A DNA stretch of 64,000 bases from an uncultured Pelagibacteraceae bacterium (GTDB taxonomy: Bacteria; Pseudomonadota; Alphaproteobacteria; Pelagibacterales; Pelagibacteraceae): assembly GCA_902588835.1 (NCBI GenBank), contig CACIQQ010000004.1, positions 36,558-100,557 on the forward strand, in the 5' to 3' direction. The notes beneath the pieces are model-generated. The model ran no database searches. It worked only from the letters and a program-made list of their open reading frames with translations, and had not been told where the DNA came from. Made by a program: the position numbers and the translations under genes. Shown here piece by piece: positions 8,074 through 17,765 of this stretch (position 1 is its first letter; the number at the start of each line of letters is the position of its first letter).

Positions 8074-9855
8074 ATGCTTAAATTTATAAGAAAAAATATT
8101 TTTATTACAATTATATTTATAATAACACTATTTCTTGGTTTTTTAACGTTTCTTACTTTTATAGATAAGAGTTTTATCAAACTGACAGATGAAAACTTAC
8201 AATATTTGCTAATATCAAATATTTTTTTATTAATAGTTTTTTTCACTATGATTTTTTTTGAGATAAAAAATTCTATCAGAAATGAAATTGTTATAGAGGG
8301 ATCAAGGGCAAACAGGAAATACATAACCTTCTTTTCATTATTCACATTAATACCTTCTATTTTAATATCAGTTTTTTCACTATTTTTATTTTCTTTTGCT
8401 CTCGAAAAATATTTTGATAAAAAGATTACCACTGCAGTAAGTAATTCTTATCAATTAGCTGTTAATTATGTTAGCACAGTCAGAAATAAAGTTGAGTCTG
8501 ATATAGTTTTGGTCGCTTTCGATTTGAATAAAAACATTTCTATTTACAATGAAAATAAACAAAGGTTTGGAAATTATTTAAATTCACAAAAATTAGTAAG
8601 AAAATTGGATGCAATTTTTCTAATTGATAATTCAGGTAAGTTATTAATGTCGACTGATAGAAATCAGTTTCAATACATGCCACCATCCGCAGAACAACTA
8701 AAGATGGTTCTTAATGATGAAAGACCACTGAAAATATTAAATGCATATAAAAATACTTCTGCTGCATTAATGAAGTTAGCTAACTTTGATAATACTTTTA
8801 TTTATATAATAAAATATTTAGACCCAAAAATTTCCCAATACTTGACTGAGTCAAGCGAGGCCCTAGATTTTTATTATACTGTGCAGGATAAAAGAACTGG
8901 AATTAAATTTTCATTTGCTATAATATACATAATAATAGTAACTCTCCTTTTATTTTTGTCGATCTCTATAGCAATAAGATTTTCATCAAGATTCTTTTTA
9001 TCCATAAATAACTTGATTTCTGCTTCGACTAATATTGGAAAAGGTAATTTAAATTCAAAAGTTCCAGAGATTAAAACTGATAAAGAATTAGAAGTTCTTA
9101 ATAAAAATTTTAATCAGATGATCGATAGATTAAAGTACCAACAAAATAAACTCATAGCTAATGAAAGACATGAAGCTTGGGAAAGTGTTGCTAGAAAAAT
9201 TGCACATGAAATAAAGAACCCTTTAACACCTATTCAACTTATAATCGACAGTCTTAGAAAAAAATATTCTGAATTATTTGATGAAAAAAACAAAGAGTCA
9301 TTTTTGGAAAAGATTAAAACAATCAACAAACAAATTAAGCTTATTGAAAAACTTGTAAATGAATTTTCTGACTTTGCAAGAATGCCAAAACCAATTTTTA
9401 AGAAAAATGAGCTTAACAAAATTATTAAAGATACTATAAATCTAATGAAAACTAATGATAAAGATATAGCTATAAATTTTAACTCGAACGATGTACATTA
9501 TGTGAATAGTGATATTGAACAACTAAATAGAGTTTTTATAAATTTGTTCAAAAATTCCATTGAAAGTCTTAAAGAAAAATTTGAAAAAAAGGGCAATTTT
9601 CAAAAGAAAATCGATGTAGAAATTCAACTAATAAATGACTATATAAATATCGTTGTAGAAGATAATGGAACTGGTTTTACAAATAATGACCCAAGAGTAT
9701 TTTTTAAACCCTATTTCACTACTAAAAAAGAGGGTAGTGGTTTAGGTCTGTCAATAGTAGAAAAAATTTTAAACGATCATAATGGATTTATTGAATTTAT
9801 TTCACAAAAAGAAGGAGCCAAAATAAAAATTTTGTTACCAAAATATGTCAACTGA
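8074..9855 (+). CDS. ntrY: Nitrogen-regulation sensor histidine kinase NtrY
   Basis: A membrane histidine kinase of 593 residues. Three hydrophobic segments lie in the first ~110 residues, then a presumed periplasmic sensing region, another membrane segment (about 282-303), a HAMP domain, and directly after it the HisKA domain with ARKIAHEIKNPLTP (phosphoacceptor His378) and the HATPase domain with NLFKNSIESL, VEDNGTGF and GSGLGLSIVEKIL. The PAS domain that usually separates HAMP and HisKA in NtrY is not visible, and the protein is shorter than the usual ~700+ residues. It overlaps ntrX by 11 nt. The signal is unknown; NtrY responds to nitrogen or redox in relatives. Confidence 0.93.
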   Translation: MLKFIRKNIFITIIFIITLFLGFLTFLTFIDKSFIKLTDENLQYLLISNIFLLIVFFTMIFFEIKNSIRNEIVIEGSRANRKYITFFSLFTLIPSILISVFSLFLFSFALEKYFDKKITTAVSNSYQLAVNYVSTVRNKVESDIVLVAFDLNKNISIYNENKQRFGNYLNSQKLVRKLDAIFLIDNSGKLLMSTDRNQFQYMPPSAEQLKMVLNDERPLKILNAYKNTSAALMKLANFDNTFIYIIKYLDPKISQYLTESSEALDFYYTVQDKRTGIKFSFAIIYIIIVTLLLFLSISIAIRFSSRFFLSINNLISASTNIGKGNLNSKVPEIKTDKELEVLNKNFNQMIDRLKYQQNKLIANERHEAWESVARKIAHEIKNPLTPIQLIIDSLRKKYSELFDEKNKESFLEKIKTINKQIKLIEKLVNEFSDFARMPKPIFKKNELNKIIKDTINLMKTNDKDIAINFNSNDVHYVNSDIEQLNRVFINLFKNSIESLKEKFEKKGNFQKKIDVEIQLINDYINIVVEDNGTGFTNNDPRVFFKPYFTTKKEGSGLGLSIVEKILNDHNGFIEFISQKEGAKIKILLPKYVN

Positions 9856-11197
9856 AATTCTAATAATTGATGATAATCCAGACATAAGAAATATTCTTAA
9901 AGATTTAATTTCTGATGCAGGTTATGAAACTAGAATTGCTGCAAATTATAATCAAGCTTTAAATGAAATAGATAAGAAATTACCTGATGTAGCAATTATA
10001 GATGTTAAACTTGATAAAGGTGATAATGATGGTATTGAACTATTAACTCATATCAAAAATAAGAATAAAGATATTCCAGTAATAATCATTTCAGGACACG
10101 CTAATATCGAAATGGCTATCAAATCTCTTAAATCTGGGGCTTTTGAATTTTTAGAAAAACCATTTGATGAAGAAAGATTAATGAATTTTGTTAAAAGAGC
10201 TGTAGAGAATTTTAAATTGAAAAATGAAAATAAAGTTCTTGAAACTAAACTGTTTCACTCTTTTGATTTAATTGGAAATAGTCAAAATATTGAAAAAATA
10301 AGAGAACAGATAGAAAAGTTATCTAATTCAGAAAGTAGAATATTCATATATGGGCCGACAGGCTCCGGCAAAGAATTAATAGCTAGAAAAATTCATAAAC
10401 TTTCAAAAAGAAATAAAGGTCCATTTGTCATTTTAAACGGCGCCCTATTGGATGTTAAAAAATATGAGCTAGAACTTTTTGGTGAAGAAAAAGAAAATGG
10501 TTCAATTACATACGGTTCACTCGAAAAAGCTTCAGGGGGAACTCTTTTAATTGATGAGATTTCTGAAATACCTCTTGAAACCCAATCAAAGATATTACGA
10601 GTTCTCATTGATCAAAAATTTAAAAGAATTAATAGCAATCATGATATTAAAGTGAATGTTAGAATAATTTGTACTTCTAGTAAAAACATTATTAATGAAA
10701 CTCAACTTGGAAATTTCAGGGAAGATTTATTCCATAGATTAAATGTTTTTCAAATTACTATTGAACCGCTTAGCAATAGGGTAAGCGATATACCTCTTTT
10801 AATTGAGTATTTTTCTAAAACAATATCAAATACTTATAATCTCAAGGATCTGAATATTGATAAAGAAGATTCATACCTAATAAATCATTTTTGGCCGGGA
10901 AATGTTAGGGAGTTGAGAAATTTAATAGAAAGAATTGCAATATTATCAAATAATGATCCAAACAAAATAAAGACAATTATAAAAGAATCTATCAAACAAG
11001 GTGGAATAGAAACAATTAAAAGTAATAACTTATCTGTTCCATTAAAGGAAGCGAGAGAAAACTTTGAAAAAGAATATTTAACAACTCAATTAAAAAAATT
11101 TGGGGGAAATATTTCAAAAACGGCAAAGTTTGTAGGAATGGAAAGATCCGCCCTTCATAGAAAATTAAAAGGTTTAGGCGTTAAGGACTTAAATTAA
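9845..11197 (+). CDS. ntrX: Response regulator NtrX (NtrC family, no GAFTGA motif)
   Basis: A 450-residue regulator with a receiver domain (acidic pocket Asp9/10, phosphoacceptor Asp53, Lys105), a AAA+ domain with Walker A GPTGSGKE (170-177) and LLIDEIS Walker B, and a C-terminal Fis-type helix-turn-helix ending GGNISKTAKFVGMERSALHRKLKGLG. The loop that in sigma-54 activators reads GAFTGA is replaced by EKENGSITYGSLEKAS (about 215-230), so sigma-54 contact is not expected. This matches reports that NtrX of other alphaproteobacteria lacks the motif. Cognate kinase ntrY overlaps upstream. The likely role is control of nitrogen acquisition and respiration genes. Confidence 0.93.
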   Translation: MSTEILIIDDNPDIRNILKDLISDAGYETRIAANYNQALNEIDKKLPDVAIIDVKLDKGDNDGIELLTHIKNKNKDIPVIIISGHANIEMAIKSLKSGAFEFLEKPFDEERLMNFVKRAVENFKLKNENKVLETKLFHSFDLIGNSQNIEKIREQIEKLSNSESRIFIYGPTGSGKELIARKIHKLSKRNKGPFVILNGALLDVKKYELELFGEEKENGSITYGSLEKASGGTLLIDEISEIPLETQSKILRVLIDQKFKRINSNHDIKVNVRIICTSSKNIINETQLGNFREDLFHRLNVFQITIEPLSNRVSDIPLLIEYFSKTISNTYNLKDLNIDKEDSYLINHFWPGNVRELRNLIERIAILSNNDPNKIKTIIKESIKQGGIETIKSNNLSVPLKEARENFEKEYLTTQLKKFGGNISKTAKFVGMERSALHRKLKGLGVKDLN

Positions 11198-12570
11198 TGA
11201 ATATAATAATTTGTGGGGCAGGTAGAGTAGGCTATACGATTGCTAAACTTCTAAGTGAACAAGACCATTCTATTACCGTTATAGATCAATCTAGTGATGA
11301 TATCCAAAAAATTAATGATGATTTAGATGTTAAATCTATCGTGGGTAAAGCTACATATCCATCTGTACTTGAAAAAGCAAATGCCGAGGATGCTGACATG
11401 ATAATTGCTGTTACAAGAAATGATGAAATTAATATGCTAATTTGCCAAATTGCCTTTTCTATTTTTAAAATTGGAAAAAAAATTGCAAGAATTCGATCCC
11501 AAGATTATTTAAATCCTAAATTTTCCTTAGTTTATAATAAAGAAAATCTACCTATTGATGTGATAATTTCCCCAGAGGTAGAAATTGCTAAATCTATCCA
11601 AAGAAAGTTGGAGGCGCCAGGAGCGATCGATAACGTACCTTTTGCTGACAACAAGATACGTTTGCTTGAAATTGATGTTAATGAAAAATGCCCATTGATT
11701 AATATTGAGTTGAACAAAATAACAAAAAAATTTCCAAAACTTGAGGCTAATATTCTTGGTGTAGTCCGTGAAGAGAAATTTATTATTTTAAAAAAAAACG
11801 ATATTTTAAAACTAAATGACAAGGCTTATGTAATAATTAACTCATCTCAAATGCAATTAACACTAGATGCATTTGGACATAATGAAAAAATTTCTAATAA
11901 GTTTTTAATTATTGGTGGTGGAAATATAGGTTTTAATTTAGCAAAAAATCTTGAAAGCTCTCGTGAGTCTGCAAGGATAAAGATAATTGAAAAAAATAAA
12001 GAAAGAGCAGAATATATAGCCAATGAACTTAATAATTCACTAGTTATTAATGGTAATGGACTTGAAGAAGATGTTCTAAAAGAAGCAAACATAGATGAGT
12101 CCGAAACTGTATTAGCTCTAACAAATGATGATGAAGATAATTTGATGGTTAGTGTTTTAGTAGAAAAATTTTCAAAAGATAAAAGGACAATGGCATTGAT
12201 AAATAAACCAAATTATTCAATTTTACAGTCTTCATTAAAAATAGATGACTTAATCGATCCAAGAATGAATACAGTTTCGAGTATTCTTAAACATGTTCAT
12301 AAAGGCACAATTGAAACAGCCTACAGTATTTCGAATGGTGATTATGAAGTAATTGAAGCAGAAATAATTGACACTTCAGAATTAATTGACAAAGAATTAA
12401 AAAACTCAAATTTACCAGAGAATATTAGAATAGGTGCTATATTAAGAAAAAACGATATAATAATCCCATCATCAAAATTTATTTTTAAAAAAAAAGATAT
12501 AGTCGTTTTTTTAGCAAAAAGAGATCAGTTACCTATTGTAGAGAATTTATTTAGAATAAGCTCGATTTAA
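11197..12570 (+). CDS. trkA: Trk potassium uptake regulatory protein TrkA
   Basis: A 457-residue cytoplasmic gating subunit built as two repeats of RCK_N (NAD-binding) plus RCK_C. The first Rossmann motif is IIICGAGRVGYTIAKLL at the N terminus and the second is FLIIGGGNIGFNLAKNLE near residue 230. Acidic residues after each beta-2 strand (VIDQS, IIEKN) fit NAD(H) binding. TrkA assembles with TrkH at the inner membrane for K+ uptake. One base overlap with ntrX and immediate adjacency to trkH indicate a four-gene ntrYX-trkAH operon, an arrangement also seen in rhizobia and Brucella. Confidence 0.95.
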   Translation: MNIIICGAGRVGYTIAKLLSEQDHSITVIDQSSDDIQKINDDLDVKSIVGKATYPSVLEKANAEDADMIIAVTRNDEINMLICQIAFSIFKIGKKIARIRSQDYLNPKFSLVYNKENLPIDVIISPEVEIAKSIQRKLEAPGAIDNVPFADNKIRLLEIDVNEKCPLINIELNKITKKFPKLEANILGVVREEKFIILKKNDILKLNDKAYVIINSSQMQLTLDAFGHNEKISNKFLIIGGGNIGFNLAKNLESSRESARIKIIEKNKERAEYIANELNNSLVINGNGLEEDVLKEANIDESETVLALTNDDEDNLMVSVLVEKFSKDKRTMALINKPNYSILQSSLKIDDLIDPRMNTVSSILKHVHKGTIETAYSISNGDYEVIEAEIIDTSELIDKELKNSNLPENIRIGAILRKNDIIIPSSKFIFKKKDIVVFLAKRDQLPIVENLFRISSI

Positions 12571-13974
12571 ATGTTAAATTTTTCACAGCTTTATCTTGGA
12601 ATATTTTCTTTATTCATTTCATTTTTATCCTTTTTAAATATCATTTATTGTTATTACTTTGATCTATTTTTAGACATAGGAAGTTTTTTTTTCATTTTTT
12701 TAATTACACTTTTTTTTGGTTCTTTGATCTTTTTCAAAAAAAAAAATTTAAAAAAAACATCTATATTTGAGAAAATTTTAACAGTTATTACTGGTTATTT
12801 GATAATACCAATATTATTAGCAATACCTTATTATTTAATACTAAATAATTTAAGTTTATTTGATGCATACTTCGAGTCTGTCTCAGGTTTTACTTCAACT
12901 GGCTTCACAGTGTTTGAAAACATAAAGCATTTAAATCAAAGCTTAATTTTATGGAGATCTTCGACTCAGTGGATTGGTGGATTATATTTTTTGATTTCAC
13001 TTATCTTGTTAATTGATATTTTTGATACAAATTTAAAAAAATCACTTACAAATTTTATTTCATTTAGTAGCAGCGAAACATTAAAACAATCTTTTAAAAT
13101 AAGTTTTATCTACTTCGTACTAACCATTGCAATATTCGTATTACTATCGATTTCTGGAGTAAGGATATTTGATTCTTTTAACTTATCCTTGACGCTAATT
13201 TCATCGGGAGGTTTTTTGCCTGATAATAATCTTAGTTTAATTGTTGATGGTAAATTTCAACAAATAGTTCTTTCAATATCGATGCTTTTATCTTTTTTTA
13301 GTCTTTTTTTATTATACAATTTGGTATTTTTTAAAAAGAAGAATTTAAATTTTTTATTTGAAGACCTTTATCTTTTATTTTATTTATTGTTTTTACTAAC
13401 AATATTTTTTATTTTTTTTAATTATAATAATAATTTTTCAATACTTTTTTTATCAATTTGCAGTTCTATATCGAATATCGGTTTTTCTTTAGATGTGCCA
13501 CAAAATCTAATATTTATTTACCTAATTTTAATAATAATAGGTGGATCTTTTTTTTCGACTAGTTCAGGGCTTAGATTTTCCAAACTTTTTTTATTGTTCA
13601 AATTTTCAATAAATGAGCTCGTATCACATGCCAAGCCTAAAAACGTTTACTCAAATAAACTGCCCTTTTTTAATATATATTTTGAGAATGAAGATTTTCA
13701 TAAGTATTTTTTATCAGTGGTAATATTTGTAATTTCTTTAAGTATTTTGTCTTTATTCCTAACAATGTCCGGGATAAGTAGCGAAATATCTTTTAAATTG
13801 TCTATTTTGACTCTTATGAATACAGTTAATTCCTCATTAACTAATTTAGAAAATTTTGATTTTTTTGAGTTAGGTGTTTTTTCAAAGTTTTCTTTAATTC
13901 TTTTTATGATGATCGGTAGAGTTGAATTATTATCAATTCTAATTATTATGAAAAAATTCTTTTTTAAAAGTTAA
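12571..13974 (+). CDS. trkH: Trk potassium uptake channel TrkH
   Basis: A 467-residue, very hydrophobic and phenylalanine-rich inner-membrane protein with about ten membrane segments. It shows the pore-loop signatures of the TrkH/KtrB superfamily: ESVSGFTSTGFTVF with WRSSTQWIGGL, then LISSGGFLP, SISNIGFSLDVP and the GGSFFSTSSGLR region. It imports K+, gated by TrkA. It starts directly after the trkA stop. The only following element before tRNA-Arg is a 25-bp spacer, with no clear terminator. Low-complexity Phe/Leu/Ile content reflects both membrane nature and AT bias. Confidence 0.93.
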   Translation: MLNFSQLYLGIFSLFISFLSFLNIIYCYYFDLFLDIGSFFFIFLITLFFGSLIFFKKKNLKKTSIFEKILTVITGYLIIPILLAIPYYLILNNLSLFDAYFESVSGFTSTGFTVFENIKHLNQSLILWRSSTQWIGGLYFLISLILLIDIFDTNLKKSLTNFISFSSSETLKQSFKISFIYFVLTIAIFVLLSISGVRIFDSFNLSLTLISSGGFLPDNNLSLIVDGKFQQIVLSISMLLSFFSLFLLYNLVFFKKKNLNFLFEDLYLLFYLLFLLTIFFIFFNYNNNFSILFLSICSSISNIGFSLDVPQNLIFIYLILIIIGGSFFSTSSGLRFSKLFLLFKFSINELVSHAKPKNVYSNKLPFFNIYFENEDFHKYFLSVVIFVISLSILSLFLTMSGISSEISFKLSILTLMNTVNSSLTNLENFDFFELGVFSKFSLILFMMIGRVELLSILIIMKKFFFKS

Positions 13975-13999
13975 TTTAGTATTATATATTAATTACTTT

Positions 14000-14076
14000 G
14001 CGCCCTTAGCTCAGCTGGATAGAGCAACGGTTTTCTAAACCGTGGGTCGGAGGTTCGAATCCTTCAGGGCGCGCCA
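14000..14076 (+). tRNA. tRNA-Arg (anticodon TCT)
   Basis: The 77-nt segment folds as a cloverleaf: acceptor GCGCCCT pairs with AGGGCGC, D-arm AGCTCAGCTGGATAGAGC, anticodon stem ACGGT/ACCGT enclosing TTTCTAA (anticodon TCT, reading AGA), T-arm with GGTTCGAATCC, discriminator G and encoded CCA. AGA is the dominant arginine codon in this AT-rich genome, so this is probably the main arginine tRNA. Confidence 0.97.
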
Positions 14077-14147
14077 GTATTCTACCTATGGTTGATAATA
14101 GATTTCATTAAGCTTATTAATTAAGTCAATTTGTACACGAAAGACAG

Positions 14148-14218
14148 TTGATCAATTTTTATTTAAGTGCTTAAATTAACTAATTCAAAAATAATTTTGA
14201 ATTAATTTGTTAACAAAT
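14148..14218 (+). promoter_or_regulatory. Run of palindromes in the aapJ upstream region
   Basis: Four inverted repeats follow one another before aapJ: TTGATCAA (14148-14155); ATTTAAG/CTTAAAT (14161-14176); TAATTCAAAA with TTTTGAATTA across a 4-bp spacer (14181-14204, perfect 10-bp arms); and ATTTGTTAACAAAT (14205-14218). They end 23 bp before the aapJ start, which has a good AGAGGA ribosome-binding site. They look like operator half-sites for a dimeric regulator, or leader RNA hairpins. Binding by NtrX is only a guess based on proximity. AT-rich DNA makes short palindromes common, so the 10-bp-arm one is the most meaningful. Confidence 0.45.
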
Positions 14219-14241
14219 AAATAACTAATAAGAGGAAATAT

Positions 14242-15279
14242 ATGTTTAAACATTTAAAACAATTGACTTCTTTATTTGCTATGATTGCCGTTCTGTTTGC
14301 TTTTACAACAGAAGCAATGGCTAAAAAGTCAAAAACTCTAAAAAACACTCAAAAGAAGGGTTTTGTTAGATGTGGTGTTTCTCAAGGTCTTCCTGGATTT
14401 TCAAATGCTGATGCATCTGGAAATTGGACAGGTATCGACGTTGATGTATGTAGAGCAGTAGCAGCTGCTGTACTAGGTGATGCTAATAAGGTTAAGTTCA
14501 CTCCACTAAGTGCGAAAGAAAGATTTACTGCGCTTACTTCAGGTGAAATTGATGTATTAGCAAGAAATACTACTTGGACACTTTCTAGAGACGCTGACAT
14601 CGGTCTTACTTTCGTAGGTGTAAACTTTTACGATGGTCAAGGTTTTATGGTCAGAAAAAGCTCTGGAATTACGTCAGTAGATCAGTTTAAAAATGGTATC
14701 TCAGCTTGTACAAACATTGGTACAACAACTGAGCTTAATATGAGAGACTTCTTTAATTCAAGAGGAATTTCTTATGAGCCAGTAGCATTCGAAAAAGCAG
14801 ACGAAGTCGTTGCTGCTTACGATGCAGGTAGATGTGATACTTACACAACTGATAAATCAGGATTAGCTGCTCAAAGAACTAAAATGAAGAATCCAGACGA
14901 GCACATTGTTCTTCCAGAAACTATTTCTAAAGAGCCTTTAGGACCAGTTGTAAGACAGGGTGATGCTGTTTGGGAAGATATCGTAAGATGGTCATTAAAT
15001 ACTATGATCGAAGCAGAAGAATACGGTATTACTTCAGCTAACGCAGATTCAATGAAAACTTCTGATAACCCACAAATCAAAAGACTTGTTGGTGCAGAAG
15101 GTGAAATGGGTGCTGCTTTTGGTTTAGATAACGAGTGGAACCTAAGAATTATTAAGCAAGTTGGTAACTATGGTGAAAGCTACAAAAGAAATATAGCTGA
15201 CACAGGTATTTTACCAGATAGAGGTCCAAACCAATTATGGACAAAAGGCGGAATTTTATACGTTCCACCAGCAAGATAA
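14242..15279 (+). CDS. aapJ: General L-amino-acid ABC transporter, periplasmic binding protein
   Basis: A 345-residue secreted protein with a signal peptide ending near AMA (about residue 27), followed by the amino-acid-binding fold: GFVRCGVSQGLPGFS, GIDVDVCRAVAAAVLGD and the FTALTSGEIDVLARNTTWT segment typical of AapJ/YhdW. It captures a broad range of L-amino acids in the periplasm for AapQMP. Codon use appears less AT-biased than in neighbours (more GGT, GCT, CTT, TTC), fitting a highly expressed SAR11 solute-binding protein. A strong terminator-like hairpin follows it, separating it from the permease genes. The ntrYX position upstream suggests nitrogen control. Confidence 0.95.
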   Translation: MFKHLKQLTSLFAMIAVLFAFTTEAMAKKSKTLKNTQKKGFVRCGVSQGLPGFSNADASGNWTGIDVDVCRAVAAAVLGDANKVKFTPLSAKERFTALTSGEIDVLARNTTWTLSRDADIGLTFVGVNFYDGQGFMVRKSSGITSVDQFKNGISACTNIGTTTELNMRDFFNSRGISYEPVAFEKADEVVAAYDAGRCDTYTTDKSGLAAQRTKMKNPDEHIVLPETISKEPLGPVVRQGDAVWEDIVRWSLNTMIEAEEYGITSANADSMKTSDNPQIKRLVGAEGEMGAAFGLDNEWNLRIIKQVGNYGESYKRNIADTGILPDRGPNQLWTKGGILYVPPAR

Positions 15280-15296
15280 TTCATCTTAAAATACTT

Positions 15297-15329
15297 AAAA
15301 AGGGCTAGATTTATCTAGCCCTTTTTTTT
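15297..15329 (+). terminator. Intrinsic terminator/attenuator after aapJ
   Basis: GGGCTAGAT and ATCTAGCCC form a G/C-containing stem, extended by flanking A-tract/T-tract pairing, followed by a run of eight T. It sits 17 bases after the aapJ stop and 13 bases before the aapQ start, so it would lower permease expression relative to the binding protein by partial read-through. Confidence 0.9.
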
Positions 15330-15342
15330 ATTATACGTTCAA

Positions 15343-16494
15343 ATGAATAATAAAATTAAAAGAATTCTTCCCCAACTTTTAACCATCCTATTCGTAGTTT
15401 TTGTTTTTGGTTTTTTTACAATAAATGCACAAGTCAATATGGATAATAGAGGTATTGATTTTGGCTTTGGTTTTTTATCACAAGAAGCTTCATTTGATAT
15501 GCAGTTCACTTTGCTTGATTACGATGGTCAGGACTCTTACCTTTGGGCTTATGTAGTAGCTTTACTAAATACACTTTTAGTATCCTTTTTGGGTATAATA
15601 TTTTGTACTATTTTAGGAGTTATAATTGGTGTTGCGAGACTATCGCAAAATTTTTTAATTAAGAATTCAGCAGCTTGGTATGTAGAGTTCTTTAGAAACA
15701 TACCTCTATTATTACAAATATTCTTTTGGTATTACGCTGCATTAAGAGCATTACCTTTACCTGAAAATGCTCAGCCTTGGTTCGGTGTAACTTATATGAC
15801 TATTAAAGGTTATTACATTCCTTCTATGATTTGGGAAAATTTAAATGTATTTATGTCATGTTTGATAGCTGCAATTGTAGCTATTATCTTTATAAGAGTT
15901 TATGCGAAAAAAATTCAAGAAAGAGAGGGTAAACAATTACCAGTTTTATATATATCTTTAGCTTTAATTACTATTTTACCATTGCTTTCATTTTTAATTG
16001 GGGGAGTAACCCTTAATTTTGAAATGCCAGTTTTAAAACAATTAGCACAAACATCATTTATTTTTGAGGGTGGAATTGCATTACCACCTGAGCTGATAGC
16101 TTTAGTTTTAGCACTTTCACTTTATACTTCAACTTTTGTGGCTGAATGTGTAAGAGCTGGAATTCAAGGTATAAGCAAGGGTCAAAAAGAAGCTGCTGCA
16201 TCGGTTGGTCTGACACCTAATCAAATTTTGAAATTAGTAATTATGCCACAAGCTTTAAGAATTATTATTCCACCAACAACAAATCAATATTTAAATTTAA
16301 CAAAAAATTCATCTTTAGCTGCTGCAATAGCATATCCAGATTTAGTTTTAGTTTTTGCAGGAACTGCTTTGATGCAAACAGGTAAAGCGATCGAGATAGT
16401 TGGTATTACGATGTTAACTTATTTATCAATTAGTTTAGCTATTGCTGCACTAATGAATTGGTACAATAAACGAATAGAAATTAAGGAAAAATAA
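15343..16494 (+). CDS. aapQ: General L-amino-acid ABC transporter permease AapQ
   Basis: A 383-residue inner-membrane permease of the polar amino-acid family. It has an N-terminal membrane anchor (about 8-28), a long periplasmic stretch, and the HisM-type core with AWYVEFFRNIPLLLQIFFWYY and the cytoplasmic EAA loop ECVRAGIQGISKGQKEAAASVGLTPNQ that docks on the ATPase. Length matches AapQ rather than the ~220-residue HisQ type. It pairs with AapM (start two bases after its stop), AapP and AapJ. Import of L-amino acids provides carbon and nitrogen. Confidence 0.94.
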   Translation: MNNKIKRILPQLLTILFVVFVFGFFTINAQVNMDNRGIDFGFGFLSQEASFDMQFTLLDYDGQDSYLWAYVVALLNTLLVSFLGIIFCTILGVIIGVARLSQNFLIKNSAAWYVEFFRNIPLLLQIFFWYYAALRALPLPENAQPWFGVTYMTIKGYYIPSMIWENLNVFMSCLIAAIVAIIFIRVYAKKIQEREGKQLPVLYISLALITILPLLSFLIGGVTLNFEMPVLKQLAQTSFIFEGGIALPPELIALVLALSLYTSTFVAECVRAGIQGISKGQKEAAASVGLTPNQILKLVIMPQALRIIIPPTTNQYLNLTKNSSLAAAIAYPDLVLVFAGTALMQTGKAIEIVGITMLTYLSISLAIAALMNWYNKRIEIKEK

Positions 16495-16496
16495 AA

Positions 16497-17765
16497 ATGA
16501 ATTTAAGTCTAAATAGAATTAAAAGCCAGAACCAAATGACCAATATTTACATTGGGAGTGCTTTATTAATTTTAAGTATTCTTGATGTTTTTTTAAATTC
16601 TTTTTTTGGAGTCAATGTTAGTGGTTCTTTACCAGGAAATTTGAGTATTTTTTTCCCTTTAATTCTTGGTTTTTTAGGTTTGTCTTATTTAAGGACAGAG
16701 TACAGTGGATATAAATTTTTAGACTCTCTTAATAAGAATATTAATACATCTAACTTTAATGCATTTCTTACACTGTTTATAACTTTTGCTATTTTAAAAG
16801 CTTTTCCCCCAGCACTAAGTTGGATGGTATTAGATGCTAATATTTCCGGTGACACAAAAGAGGCATGTACAGGTACAGGGGCTTGTTGGACCTACATAAA
16901 AGTTTGGTTTAAGAGATTTATGTATGGAATGTACCCTAATGAACTTCATTGGAGAATAAATTCCGCATTTTTATTAGTTATAGGACTTGGTTTTGTTGGT
17001 TACTTTTTTAAAGAAAATTTAAAAAAATACTTAGCTTTATATTATGTAGTGATCTATCCAATAATTGCTTTCTTAATAATCTATTATTTGATTTCAGGGG
17101 GAGCATTTGGTTTAGTTTGGGTAGAAACTGGAGCTTGGGGTGGTTTATCTTTAACGTTTATTGTCTCATTTTTTTGTTTAATTTTCTGTTTTCCGCTTGG
17201 AATGATCTTGGCATTAGGAAGAAGATCTAATTTACCGGCTATAAGATATATTTCAGTTGGTTACATTGAATTTTGGAGAGGAGTTCCATTAATAACAGTA
17301 TTATTTATGTCATCAGTAATGTTTCCAATGTTTTTACCTCAAGATTTCTTCATGGATAAATTAGTTAGAGTAATTATAGCTATAACTTTGTTTGAAGCGG
17401 CATATTGTGCTGAAGTTATTAGAGGTGGTTTACAAGCTCTACCTAGAGGTCAATACGATGCAGCAAAATCTTTAGGAATGGGATATTGGAAAATGCATAT
17501 TTTTGTAATATTACCACAAGCTTTGAAATTAGTAATTCCTGGAATTGCAAATACATTTTTAGCATTGGTAAAAGATACGCCGTTAATATTTGTAGTTGGC
17601 TTAGCTGAAATTGCAGGAATGCTTGCCTTAGCTAAAACAAATCCAAAATGGCTTGGTTTTGCTATGGAAGGATATATTTTTGCAGCAATAATTTTCTGGA
17701 TAATTTGCTATGCAATGAGCAAATATAGTTATAACCTTGAGGAAAAATATAAAACTGAAAGATAA
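16497..17765 (+). CDS. aapM: General L-amino-acid ABC transporter permease AapM
   Basis: The second permease, 422 residues. It has several N-terminal membrane segments, the [17 protein letters not shown] stretch typical of AapM, then the transporter core with [30 protein letters not shown] and the EAA loop [29 protein letters not shown]. It forms the heterodimeric membrane channel with AapQ. The stop codon overlaps the aapP start by one base. Nothing unusual is seen. Confidence 0.94.
   Translation: MNLSLNRIKSQNQMTNIYIGSALLILSILDVFLNSFFGVNVSGSLPGNLSIFFPLILGFLGLSYLRTEYSGYKFLDSLNKNINTSNFNAFLTLFITFAILKAFPPALSWMVLDANISGDTKEACTGTGACWTYIKVWFKRFMYGMYPNELHWRINSAFLLVIGLGFVGYFFKENLKKYLALYYVVIYPIIAFLIIYYLISGGAFGLVWVETGAWGGLSLTFIVSFFCLIFCFPLGMILALGRRSNLPAIRYISVGYIEFWRGVPLITVLFMSSVMFPMFLPQDFFMDKLVRVIIAITLFEAAYCAEVIRGGLQALPRGQYDAAKSLGMGYWKMHIFVILPQALKLVIPGIANTFLALVKDTPLIFVVGLAEIAGMLALAKTNPKWLGFAMEGYIFAAIIFWIICYAMSKYSYNLEEKYKTER

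Noticed and set aside
8064-8432. Minus-strand ORF of 122 residues opposite ntrY
   Set aside because: Shadow of ntrY; no family resemblance and covers the real membrane segments of the kinase.
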